DNA of 64,000 bases from an uncultured Bacteroidota bacterium (lineage in GTDB: Bacteria > Bacteroidota > Bacteroidia > Flavobacteriales > Flavobacteriaceae): the NCBI GenBank assembly GCA_902523635.1, contig CABZAE010000004.1, forward strand, positions 45,844 through 109,843. Reading direction: 5' to 3'. Both the position numbers and the translations under genes were made by a program. Positions 1 through 8,108 of the stretch are shown here, in pieces (within the stretch, counting starts at the first letter, position 1; the number at the start of each line of letters is the position of its first letter). The notes below the pieces were generated by a model. It worked only from the letters and a program-made list of their open reading frames with translations. It did not search any database and was not told where the DNA came from.

Positions 1-2
1 GA

Positions 3-161
3 TTGGTTATGGGCGTATATACTTTTGTTTTTGGTTGGCGTTTTTCGTTATTTTCAAAGACAAGGCAATTTTGGTCTGTGCCTTTCGTCTCTCAAAGAAA
101 AAGAGAAAAATATTTAAATTCCGTAAGCAAAGATATTAAGAGAGACATTAAAGTTGATTAG
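3..161 (+). CDS. C-terminal end of an unidentified protein (5' end outside window)
   Basis: The third forward frame is open from the window edge to a TAG at 159-161, giving about 52 residues. It starts with a hydrophobic aromatic stretch (LVMGVYTFVFGW) and ends in a basic tail, as in the cytoplasmic end of a membrane protein whose last helix is just upstream. The other two forward frames also stay open for 38 and 45 codons, so the frame choice rests on length and on its stop lying 16 nt before the next gene. I do not recognise the family. Confidence 0.4.
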   Translation: MVMGVYTFVFGWRFSLFSKTRQFWSVPFVSQRKREKYLNSVSKDIKRDIKVD

Positions 162-177
162 TATTTAAAAAAGTAAA

Positions 178-1092
178 TTGTCATTTTTAAAAATAGCTTA
201 CAATAAAATTTACAAACATGATCTTGGTATTGGTCATCGTTTTCCAATGGAAAAGTACGATCTAATTCCAAAGAAATTGATTTCTAGTAATGTTGTTAGC
301 AATCAAAACTTTTTTGATCCTGTTGATATTGAGGAACACAATATTTTTTTAACTCATGATAAAGATTATTACAAGAATTTAACAGGTTTCAATCTGACTA
401 AAAATCAAATCAGATCCATAGGTTTTCCATTATCAAAAAATTTAATTGAAAGAGAAAAGAAAATTGCTCAAGGAACAATAGAATGTTCATTGTATTCAAT
501 CAAAAATGGTATTTCAATGAATATTGCAGGTGGAACACACCATGCTTTCCGTGAAAAACCAGGTGCATTTTGTATGTTAAATGATCAAGCTATTGCCGCT
601 AACTTTTTATTGGAAAACAATTATTCTAAACAAATATTAATTATTGATCTTGATGTTCATCAGGGAGATGGGACAGCCTCAATTTTTAAGAATGATAGAA
701 GAGTATTTACATTATCTTTCCACGGCAAAAACAATTATCCTTTTCGAAAGCAGATTAGTGATTTAGATTATGAATTCGATGATAGAACTGAGGATGATTT
801 CTATTTAAACACATTGAATAAAATTTTACCCGATTTAGTCAATAAAATTGAACCTGATTTTATTTTTTACTTAGCTGGAGTTGACGTACTTAAAAATGAT
901 AAACTGGGGCGTTTATCAATGAGTCTTCATGGCTGCAGAGAAAGAGATAAAATAGTGATTGACATCTGTAAAAAAATGAAAATACCAATTCAGATAAGTA
1001 TGGGTGGGGGATATTCATCGAGTGTTGATGAAATTGTTGAAGCACACTGCAACACTTTTGTTACCGCTCAAGAAATTTTCTTTAATGAGTGA
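178..1092 (+). CDS. Histone-deacetylase-family hydrolase (HDAC/AcuC-like)
   Basis: This 304-residue cytoplasmic enzyme belongs to the arginase/deacetylase fold that removes acetyl or related acyl groups from amines; the substrate is unknown. Visible motifs are GHRFPMEKY at the N terminus, HH at 121-122, DLDVHQGDG at 157-165 (zinc ligands D159 and H161), AGVD with D236 as third ligand, and GGGY with catalytic Y279, so the active site is complete. It looks closest to the short bacterial/HDAC11-like branch. The start is TTG, chosen because the family begins with this LKIAYxxxY segment and no upstream ATG exists. It is followed by secreted amidohydrolases with no obvious functional link. Confidence 0.9.
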   Translation: MSFLKIAYNKIYKHDLGIGHRFPMEKYDLIPKKLISSNVVSNQNFFDPVDIEEHNIFLTHDKDYYKNLTGFNLTKNQIRSIGFPLSKNLIEREKKIAQGTIECSLYSIKNGISMNIAGGTHHAFREKPGAFCMLNDQAIAANFLLENNYSKQILIIDLDVHQGDGTASIFKNDRRVFTLSFHGKNNYPFRKQISDLDYEFDDRTEDDFYLNTLNKILPDLVNKIEPDFIFYLAGVDVLKNDKLGRLSMSLHGCRERDKIVIDICKKMKIPIQISMGGGYSSSVDEIVEAHCNTFVTAQEIFFNE

Positions 1093-1138
1093 AGAATTGA
1101 ATTAATTTTTCTATTTTGTGCAATCTTAAAATTTATAG

Positions 1139-4126
1139 ATGAAAAAGTTATCCTTAATTTTATTTTTTACGATTCAACTTAGTTCTTTTTCACAAGAATA
1201 TTTTCCAACGAATATTGACATAAAATCTGAGCTAAAAACTTACATTTTAATTGAAAATGCAACGGTAATAGTTTCTCCAGGAGAGATTATAAAAGATGGT
1301 TCAATACTTGTTAAAGATGGCAAAATTGTTGAGATAGGTTCTGATTTTTCAGTCCCCAATAACACTGTTAAATATGACATGTCTGGACTTTATGTATATC
1401 CTTCATTTGTGGATGTTTCTAGTTCTTTTGGAACAAAAAATCCATCCAATACATCTCGCTCAAGAAGTACTGAGTATAAATCGTCCAGACAGGGTTATTA
1501 TTGGAATGATCACATCTTGAGTGATTATAATACAATTGATGATTTTAATTATGATGAAAAAAAATCAAAAGAATTGAGAGAATTTGGATTTGGTGTGGTT
1601 AATATTCACAGAAAGGACGGAGTTCATAGAGGAACTGGAGCTTTAGTTGCTTTAGATGATAAATCCAATAATTCATTTAGGATTTTAAACCCAACATCAA
1701 CTGAAAGTTTTTCATTTAACAGAAGTTTACAATTTAATCAAGCCTATCCAAGCTCAATTATGGGTGCCATGGCTTTGTTAAGACAATTTTATCATGATCT
1801 CAAATGGTATGAAGATGGTGGCAGTACATCAACTGATATGGCCATCGAGGCAGCTATCAAAAATTATTCTCTTCCCAAAATTTTTAGTGCAGGTGATAAA
1901 TTAAATGTCATTAGAGCGCTTAAAATTTCAGACCAGCTTGGATTTAAAAGCATTGTTGAGGGCTCAGGATATGAATATGAAAACATTGAGGATTTAAAAA
2001 ATTATGATAACACAATTGTTGTTCCTATTAACTATCCCAAGGCATTTGATTTAACAGACGTACACATAGTTGAAAAATTAACATTACAACAACTTAAAAG
2101 ATGGAATCAAGCACCATCTAATTTAGTTCAACTTTCAAATAACAATATAAATTTTGCTATCAGCCCAAAAAATGTAAAGAACTCATCAGAATTTTTTAAT
2201 AATATTCGAAAATCAATTTCTTATGGGCTAGACAGTGATGAGGCTCTTGCTGCTTTGACAATTACTCCTGCTAAATCCATCAATATGGAGGGTAAAATTG
2301 GGGTTATCAAACAGGGAGCTTATGCAAACTTTCTTGTGACGTCTGGTCCAATTTTTGAAAAAGAAACAATCATTTTTGAGAACTGGGTGATGGGTAATAA
2401 ACATACGGTTAAAAATGTTCCTAAAAATTCAATTGACGGAGATTATGTTTTTTCAGACAACGGCTCAAAATATGAGCTCGTAGTTAAAAACAGTCAAGGT
2501 AAGATTAATGTCTCGTTGAAAAAAGATAGTATAAAATTAAATGTTAAGTCGGTCGTTAAAAATGGTTGGTTGAACATGTCTATTGTAGATAAGGAAAATG
2601 AATTATATGGTTTCATTAGCTCTACTATTAATACAAACGGTTTGGGCTCCATTTCATTTACCGATTTTGAAGGAATAAAGAAAAATATTTTATTAAAAAA
2701 GTCTGGCGAAAACACAGAACCTGTCAAAAAAATAAAAAAACATGATCAGTATGAACTGATCCCAGTTTCTTATCCAAATAAAGCGTATGGTTTCAAATCA
2801 AAACCAAAAAAACAAAACGTATTGTTTAAGAACGCAACCGTTTGGACTGGCGAGTCTGATGGTATTCTCGAAAATACAGACGTGTTAGTTTCCGATGGTA
2901 AAATAAAATCTTTTGGTAAAAATTTATCCTTCTCAAATGTCAAAGTTATTGATGCTACCAACAAGCATCTCACCGCTGGAATAATAGATGAACATTCGCA
3001 TATAGCTGCTTCTAGCATTAATGAAGGAGGACAAAACTCATCTGCCGAAGTTTCGATTGAGGATGTGGTGGATCATGAAGACATTAATATTTACAGAAAC
3101 CTTAGCGGGGGTGTTACCACAATTCAAATCTTACATGGTTCTGCTAATCCAATTGGAGGTCAGTCAGCTATCATTAAGTTGAAATGGGGAGAAAAAAATG
3201 ATGAAATGATTTTTAAAGACGCTCCCAAGTTTATCAAGTTTGCGCTGGGAGAGAATGTTAAACAATCCAATTGGGGTAGCTACAACAGATACCCACAATC
3301 TAGAATGGGTGTAGAACAAGTTTTTGTTGATCATTTTCAGAGGGCAAGTGAGTATGATAAGGAATGGAAAAAGTATAATAAATTATCGAAAAGAGAAAAA
3401 AACAAAACTATAGCTCCAAGGTTTGATATCGAAATGGAAGTCATCGCTGAAATATTAAATAAGGAAAGACACATCTCATGTCATTCATATGTGCAGAGTG
3501 AAATCAATATGCTTATGAAAGTTGCAGAAAAATTTGGTTTCACAGTTTCTACATTTACTCATATTCTTGAGGGCTATAAAGTTGCATCGTTAATGAAAAG
3601 ACATGGGGTTGGAGGTGCAGCATTTTCGGATTGGTGGGGCTATAAGTTTGAGGTAAATGATGCTATTCCTTACAATGGTCCAATCATGACAAAAGCTGGG
3701 GTTCTTGTCGCTTACAACTCTGATGATGCTGAAATGTCTAGAAGACTAAATCAAGAAGCTGCTAAAGCTGTAAAATATGGTAATTTGAGTGAAGAGGAGG
3801 CATGGAAATATGTTACTCTAAACCCTGCTAAATTATTAAAAATTGATGATAAAGTTGGAAGTATTAAAGTTGGAAAACATGCGGACTTAGTCTTGTGGGA
3901 TAAAAATCCTCTTTCTGTATATGCAAATGCGGAAAAAACTATGATTGAAGGAGTTTTCTATTATGAGAAAGATAATATTGATGCTCAATTAAAGAGCATG
4001 CAAGAGGAAAAAAACCTTATTCTTTCAATGATGATTGAGGCTAAAAAGAGAGGAGAGGAAACTGTAGAGCCTGTCTTAGAAGAAAAAAGAATTTACGAAT
4101 GTGAAACTGTTGAGACAATATTATGA
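1139..4126 (+). CDS. Secreted two-domain amidohydrolase (imidazolonepropionase-like)
   Basis: This 995-residue protein has a signal peptide ending near SFSQ and two amidohydrolase-like halves. The C-terminal half (about 560-960) keeps the metal-dependent hydrolase residues: HxH at H619/H621, H782, H808 and D862. The N-terminal half (about 30-430) has the same beta-sandwich entry (TYILIENATVIV...) and the late NPAKxxxxxGxIxxGxxAN motif, but where HxH should be it reads DVSSSFG, so it looks catalytically dead. Its stop overlaps the next gene's start (ATGA), so the two are probably translated together in the periplasm. Substrate unknown; cyclic amide or dipeptide hydrolysis is the usual family chemistry. 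Confidence 0.88.
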   Translation: MKKLSLILFFTIQLSSFSQEYFPTNIDIKSELKTYILIENATVIVSPGEIIKDGSILVKDGKIVEIGSDFSVPNNTVKYDMSGLYVYPSFVDVSSSFGTKNPSNTSRSRSTEYKSSRQGYYWNDHILSDYNTIDDFNYDEKKSKELREFGFGVVNIHRKDGVHRGTGALVALDDKSNNSFRILNPTSTESFSFNRSLQFNQAYPSSIMGAMALLRQFYHDLKWYEDGGSTSTDMAIEAAIKNYSLPKIFSAGDKLNVIRALKISDQLGFKSIVEGSGYEYENIEDLKNYDNTIVVPINYPKAFDLTDVHIVEKLTLQQLKRWNQAPSNLVQLSNNNINFAISPKNVKNSSEFFNNIRKSISYGLDSDEALAALTITPAKSINMEGKIGVIKQGAYANFLVTSGPIFEKETIIFENWVMGNKHTVKNVPKNSIDGDYVFSDNGSKYELVVKNSQGKINVSLKKDSIKLNVKSVVKNGWLNMSIVDKENELYGFISSTINTNGLGSISFTDFEGIKKNILLKKSGENTEPVKKIKKHDQYELIPVSYPNKAYGFKSKPKKQNVLFKNATVWTGESDGILENTDVLVSDGKIKSFGKNLSFSNVKVIDATNKHLTAGIIDEHSHIAASSINEGGQNSSAEVSIEDVVDHEDINIYRNLSGGVTTIQILHGSANPIGGQSAIIKLKWGEKNDEMIFKDAPKFIKFALGENVKQSNWGSYNRYPQSRMGVEQVFVDHFQRASEYDKEWKKYNKLSKREKNKTIAPRFDIEMEVIAEILNKERHISCHSYVQSEINMLMKVAEKFGFTVSTFTHILEGYKVASLMKRHGVGGAAFSDWWGYKFEVNDAIPYNGPIMTKAGVLVAYNSDDAEMSRRLNQEAAKAVKYGNLSEEEAWKYVTLNPAKLLKIDDKVGSIKVGKHADLVLWDKNPLSVYANAEKTMIEGVFYYEKDNIDAQLKSMQEEKNLILSMMIEAKKRGEETVEPVLEEKRIYECETVETIL

Positions 4127-5421
4127 GAAAAATTAAATACTTAATTATCTGTTTTTTTATTTTTGCCAACTGCTGGTCACAAAAGCAGATTCCTGGTGAT
4201 GATCAAAACAAAACTATCCTTCTTTATAATGCAAAAATTATTACAGGAGTTGGAACTGTTGTTGAAGATGGTTTTTTTGGATTTAGTAATGGTAAAATTG
4301 ATCACCTCAGTATTTCTAAACCAGAAAAAAAATATGATTTAGAAATTGACCTAAAGGGACAACACATTTATCCAGGATTTATTGCACTGAATTCCACGCT
4401 TGGCTTAGTTGAAATAAGTGCTGTTAGAGCCAGTGATGATCAAAGGGAAATTGGTACATTCAATCCAAATATTCGTTCTATAATCGCATATAACGCTGAA
4501 TCAAGAATTGTTGAAACAATGAGATTAAACGGTGTATTAATTGGTCAAATTACACCTAGAGGAGGAGTTATCTCAGGAAGTTCTTCAGTGGTTCAATTTG
4601 ATGCATGGAATTGGGAAGATGCAACTATAAAATATGATGAAGGAATGCATGTTAATTGGCCCAATCCCTACAATAGACCGAGTAGATGGTCTTCTGGATC
4701 AAGAACTGTTACTTCATCAAAAAATTATTTAGATGAAGTCAATAATCTGAAAAATATTTTCAATAAAGCCCTCTCTTACAATAGCGACTTTTCTAAAAAA
4801 TTGGATTTAAAACTTGAGTCGATGAAGAATCTCTTTAATGGACTACAAACATTGTATCTTCATGCTAAGGATCAAAGACAAATCATTGATGGTGTTTCAT
4901 TTTTTAAGTCTCTTGGAATTGATAAGATTGTTGTCATAGGTGGAGATGAAGCGCATCAAATTATTGAATTTCTAAAAAACAATAATGTTTCAGTCATAGC
5001 TTCTCACCCCCACAGATTACCCTCTCGTGAAGACTCCGATGTTAAGGAAGCATTCAAATTAGCTAAAACTCTTGTTTCAAACGGTATCAATTTATCAATT
5101 GATGTCAGAGGCGGAATGGAGAGACCTAACACAAGAAACCTTCCATTTTTTGCAGGTAGTTTCGTTGGTAATGGATTAGATTATGATGCTGCAATCAAAG
5201 CACTAACTATAAATCCTGCAAAAATATTAGGAATTGACAAAGATTATGGCAGTTTGGAGGTTGGTAAAAGCGCGACTTTTTTTGTTAGTAAGGGGGATGC
5301 TCTAGACATGAAAACAAATATTCTTTATCACGCCTTCATTGACGGACGAGAGCTTGAGTTATCGAATCATCAAACAAAACTACGAGACAAATTTTTAGAA
5401 AAAGTTTCGAGAAACAATTAA
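4123..5421 (+). CDS. Secreted amidohydrolase-like protein, metal site apparently lost
   Basis: This 432-residue protein has a signal peptide (cleavage near CWSQ) and resembles the N-terminal half of the preceding 995-residue amidohydrolase rather than its catalytic half. The usual HxH is replaced by ALNSTLG after PGFIA, and the C terminus keeps INPAKILGIDxxxGSLEVGKSA. It starts inside the stop of the upstream gene, so stoichiometric expression and complex formation are plausible. It could be a structural partner; calling it an active hydrolase would not be supported by its residues. Confidence 0.82.
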   Translation: MRKIKYLIICFFIFANCWSQKQIPGDDQNKTILLYNAKIITGVGTVVEDGFFGFSNGKIDHLSISKPEKKYDLEIDLKGQHIYPGFIALNSTLGLVEISAVRASDDQREIGTFNPNIRSIIAYNAESRIVETMRLNGVLIGQITPRGGVISGSSSVVQFDAWNWEDATIKYDEGMHVNWPNPYNRPSRWSSGSRTVTSSKNYLDEVNNLKNIFNKALSYNSDFSKKLDLKLESMKNLFNGLQTLYLHAKDQRQIIDGVSFFKSLGIDKIVVIGGDEAHQIIEFLKNNNVSVIASHPHRLPSREDSDVKEAFKLAKTLVSNGINLSIDVRGGMERPNTRNLPFFAGSFVGNGLDYDAAIKALTINPAKILGIDKDYGSLEVGKSATFFVSKGDALDMKTNILYHAFIDGRELELSNHQTKLRDKFLEKVSRNN

Positions 5422-5439
5422 TTTTGTCAAAAAATTGAT

Positions 5440-6363
5440 TTGACAAATCTTTCCATTGTTATAGTTAATTATAAAACTTGGCCAAGTCTTAGTCTGTGTT
5501 TAGACAGTATAAAAAAACAAGAAAATATTTTAATTAATGTAATCGTTGTGGACAACAACTCCGGTGACCATAAAATATCGGATTTTAAAATTAGATATGA
5601 TTGGGTGAAATGGATTGAAAGTTCTGAAAACCTAGGTTTTGCAAAGGCGTGTAACCTTGGTGCTTCCAAATCTAATTCAGATTGGATTTTATTTTTAAAT
5701 CCAGACACGATTCTAGACAAAAATAGTTTAAAACCATTGTTGAATTTTTGTGAAAAAAACCTCTCTTACAGAATTATTGGTATCAAACAATTAAACGATA
5801 ATTTTCAAAACACAAATTCGTTTGGTTTTTTTCTCAGTTTTTGGGCACTAACAGGACCCTCAAGAGCAGTTCTAAGATTATTTAGAGGTTCTAACTCATA
5901 TTTTAATAAAAACGAAATCACATTCCCTGACTGGATATCAGGATCCTTTATTTTGCTAAGGCATGCCGATTATGATCTACTAAATGGTTGGGATGAGGAT
6001 TTTTGGATGTATTACGAAGATATGGATCTTTGTAAAAGAGCTAACAATCTTGGTCTTCAAGTAACTTTAATCAACAAATGGAAATGCATACATTCTCATG
6101 GTAAGGCGTCAAGAAAAAGTGATAAAATAAAAATTAGATCTAAATCTGAGGTCATAGTTTCTTCACATATATATTTAGAAAAACACTTTAATAAATATGT
6201 AAAATATTCAACCCATTTAATACTGATAATTTTTCAAGCTTTTGAATTAATAATTAAATCAATTTTCTCAAAAAATTACAGAGATATTTTAAATAATGTG
6301 TCCAGATTCTGGTTAAGAGGAGTATTCAAAAATATATGGAAAAGTAAAATGGCACTTAATTAA
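5440..6363 (+). CDS. Family 2 glycosyltransferase (rhamnosyltransferase-like)
   Basis: This 307-residue GT-A enzyme transfers a sugar from a nucleotide-sugar donor, probably to a cell-surface polysaccharide. The N terminus SIVIVNYKTW, the VVDNNS segment with D38, the NPDT motif (D89) and the EDFWMYYEDMDLC block near 186-198 are those of the WbbL-like GT2 group. A C-terminal hydrophobic/basic segment suggests membrane association. The start is TTG, because the family begins immediately at this strand and no ATG lies between the upstream stop and it. An FkbM-like methyltransferase follows 35 nt downstream, which suggests a shared role in surface glycan modification. Confidence 0.88.
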   Translation: MTNLSIVIVNYKTWPSLSLCLDSIKKQENILINVIVVDNNSGDHKISDFKIRYDWVKWIESSENLGFAKACNLGASKSNSDWILFLNPDTILDKNSLKPLLNFCEKNLSYRIIGIKQLNDNFQNTNSFGFFLSFWALTGPSRAVLRLFRGSNSYFNKNEITFPDWISGSFILLRHADYDLLNGWDEDFWMYYEDMDLCKRANNLGLQVTLINKWKCIHSHGKASRKSDKIKIRSKSEVIVSSHIYLEKHFNKYVKYSTHLILIIFQAFELIIKSIFSKNYRDILNNVSRFWLRGVFKNIWKSKMALN

Positions 6364-6398
6364 TTATACCTTTAAGATTTATAAACCAAAATTAATTT

Positions 6399-7274
6399 AT
6401 GAATAAACTTAACTCCAATCCTTTGTATAGGTTTTTTGTTCCAAAGTCTTTAAGAACTCGGATCTGGAAGAATTATTTGCAGAAAAAGATATTGAGCCAT
6501 TACGAAAGTTCTAAAGATGAAGAGATACAAGATTTGATAAAAAATATAAGGAAAAATGGTTTAAAAATAATTTCAAATAAATTGACAAGAGACTATAATC
6601 AGGAGGAAATTAATGTCAGTTATGATGAAAAGAGAAAAATGAAATTTGTGAAGTTTAATAACAATAAAAAGATATATTTTAAGAAAAATTGGTCCAAAAG
6701 TAGAATTCAAAAAGCATTCAACCAACTATTAATTGAACAAGATAAAAATAGTCCACACAGGTATTTAAGCTCTGATTTTGATGTAGATGAGGAGACAGTA
6801 GTTGCAGATATTGGATGCGCTGAGGCCAATTTTTCACTCGATATTGTTGACAGAGTCAAACATATATACTTATTCGAAACTAATAATGTATGGGACAAAC
6901 CCTTAAAATCTACATTTGAAAAATATAAAAATAAAGTTACTATTGTAAATAAGAAGTTTTCAAATAAAGATTCATCAAACACAATAAATGGAATTAAATT
7001 TCTTAATGACAAAGGAGTAAATTTTATTAAAATTGATGTTGATGGTTATGAGGAAGAAGTTATGTCTAATATTGAGGAAATGATAAAAAAAACAAAAAAG
7101 ATGAAAATTGCCTTGTGCACTTATCACGCTCAAGCTGACTACAATAAATACTCAAAAATGCTGAAATCTTATGGATATGAGGTCACACACTCCAAAGGTT
7201 ATATGATTTTCTATTGGGATAAAAATTTAAAATTTCCTTATTTAAGACGAGGACTTATAAGAGCAAAAAAATAA
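6399..7274 (+). CDS. FkbM-like SAM-dependent methyltransferase
   Basis: The protein has 291 residues. The SAM-binding glycine-rich segment VVADIGCAEANF lies at about 134-145, followed by an acidic strand end (LFE), and the FIKIDVDGYEEEVM motif near 209-222 is characteristic of the FkbM family, which methylates hydroxyls on sugars or related acceptors. The first 120 residues are basic and unassigned. The position directly after a GT2 glycosyltransferase supports a glycan or lipid-linked glycan substrate, which is inference. Confidence 0.78.
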   Translation: MNKLNSNPLYRFFVPKSLRTRIWKNYLQKKILSHYESSKDEEIQDLIKNIRKNGLKIISNKLTRDYNQEEINVSYDEKRKMKFVKFNNNKKIYFKKNWSKSRIQKAFNQLLIEQDKNSPHRYLSSDFDVDEETVVADIGCAEANFSLDIVDRVKHIYLFETNNVWDKPLKSTFEKYKNKVTIVNKKFSNKDSSNTINGIKFLNDKGVNFIKIDVDGYEEEVMSNIEEMIKKTKKMKIALCTYHAQADYNKYSKMLKSYGYEVTHSKGYMIFYWDKNLKFPYLRRGLIRAKK

Positions 7275-7351
7275 TTGAAATTTATAGATTAGTTATAAAA
7301 TGAACTTTTATTTTTTATTAATTGTAATAGAATTAATTCAATTGATTTAGA

Positions 7352-7382
7352 TTTGATACTTAAACTCTAAACACTATCTTTA
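7352..7382 (+). promoter_or_regulatory. Promoter of the 7407 lipoprotein gene
   Basis: TTTG at 7352-7355 and TATCTTTA at 7375-7382 are 19 nt apart, matching the Bacteroidota -33/-7 form TTTG-N19/20-TAnnTTTG except for the last base. It lies 24 nt before the ATG. Confidence 0.6.
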
Positions 7383-7406
7383 CATATAAAATAACACAAA
7401 AATATT

Positions 7407-7919
7407 ATGAAAAATCTATTATACATTACCACATTTATTGCTTTAATCCTGGGCTGCGATCAAACAGCTCCTACAAATACAGATTTTGATAAGGGACTAG
7501 CATTGTTTGAAAAAAATAAAACGATAGCCAATGAAAGTTTCAACCTTTTTATTGCTAAAGATTTAGATGGCATGATGGATTTGCATTCTGAGGATCTTAT
7601 TTGGTCACCTGCGAGCACTACTGATTCTCTTTCCAAAGATGAATTTAGGGCAGGTATGAATGAATGGATGACTGAGTTCGATGAATTTAAATTTATTGAT
7701 AGACAGTTCTACCCTGGTGTGGATGAAGACTTTATTCCAAATGGTTCTGTTAGAACTTATGGCACATGGTTAGGAACTCATAAATCTGGAACAGAAACAG
7801 TCACTAAGTATTACTCAGTTCTAGAGTTTAATGAGGATGGAAAAATTACTGCTGATTTAGAGTATTTTGATGTTGGCGGTGTATTCGATCAACTTGAAGA
7901 AGCTCAAATAGAAGAGTAA
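7407..7919 (+). CDS. SnoaL/NTF2-like lipoprotein
   Basis: This 170-residue protein has a lipoprotein signal (ALILGC, lipid-attached Cys at about 17). The mature part, with SFNLFIAKDLDGMMDLHSEDLIWS and later YYSVLEFNEDGKITADLEYFD, has the helix plus curved-sheet pattern of NTF2-like/SnoaL domains, which bind or convert small hydrophobic molecules; the function here is unknown. It is a stand-alone gene with its own promoter and lies directly before the tRNA-Val integration site. Confidence 0.7.
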   Translation: MKNLLYITTFIALILGCDQTAPTNTDFDKGLALFEKNKTIANESFNLFIAKDLDGMMDLHSEDLIWSPASTTDSLSKDEFRAGMNEWMTEFDEFKFIDRQFYPGVDEDFIPNGSVRTYGTWLGTHKSGTETVTKYYSVLEFNEDGKITADLEYFDVGGVFDQLEEAQIEE

Positions 7920-7943
7920 CTACAATAAATTATTAATATTCTG

Positions 7944-7988
7944 GGGCGCTTAGCTCAGTTGGTTCAGAGCACTTGGTTTACACTCAAG
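7944..7988 (+). repeat. Left attachment repeat (attL): truncated tRNA-Val 5' half
   Basis: The segment matches 12648-12687 over 40 nt, then differs at one base (T7984 versus C12688) and agrees again for CAAG. It carries the acceptor 5' strand, D arm and anticodon arm with anticodon TAC at 7979-7981, then diverges into element sequence. There is no T arm or acceptor 3' strand, so it is not a working tRNA. It was probably the original chromosomal 5' half, cut off by insertion in the anticodon arm. Confidence 0.9.
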
Positions 7989-8061
7989 TCCCTACTACTT
8001 TTATATCCCTGTAAAATCCACTTAACAGAGTAGGATATTATAAAATATTGTCATATATTGC

Positions 8062-8104
8062 GATGACCATTGTGATGACCACAGAGGTTTTAACGTGATG
8101 ACCA
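8062..8104 (+). repeat. Three GATGACCA repeats, candidate left integrase arm sites
   Basis: GATGACCA occurs at 8062-8069, 8074-8081 and 8097-8104, the last ending 4 nt before the integrase ATG. The first two start 12 nt apart, the same spacing as the pair at the right end (12574 and 12586). Lambda-type integrases bind such short direct repeats flanking the core. This position would also let the integrase repress its own promoter, which is inference. Confidence 0.6.
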
Positions 8105-8108
8105 TTAA

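Noticed and set aside
7944-8020. A second functional tRNA-Val gene
   Set aside because: Only the 5' half to the anticodon stem is present; the sequence after 7988 cannot form a T arm or the acceptor 3' strand.
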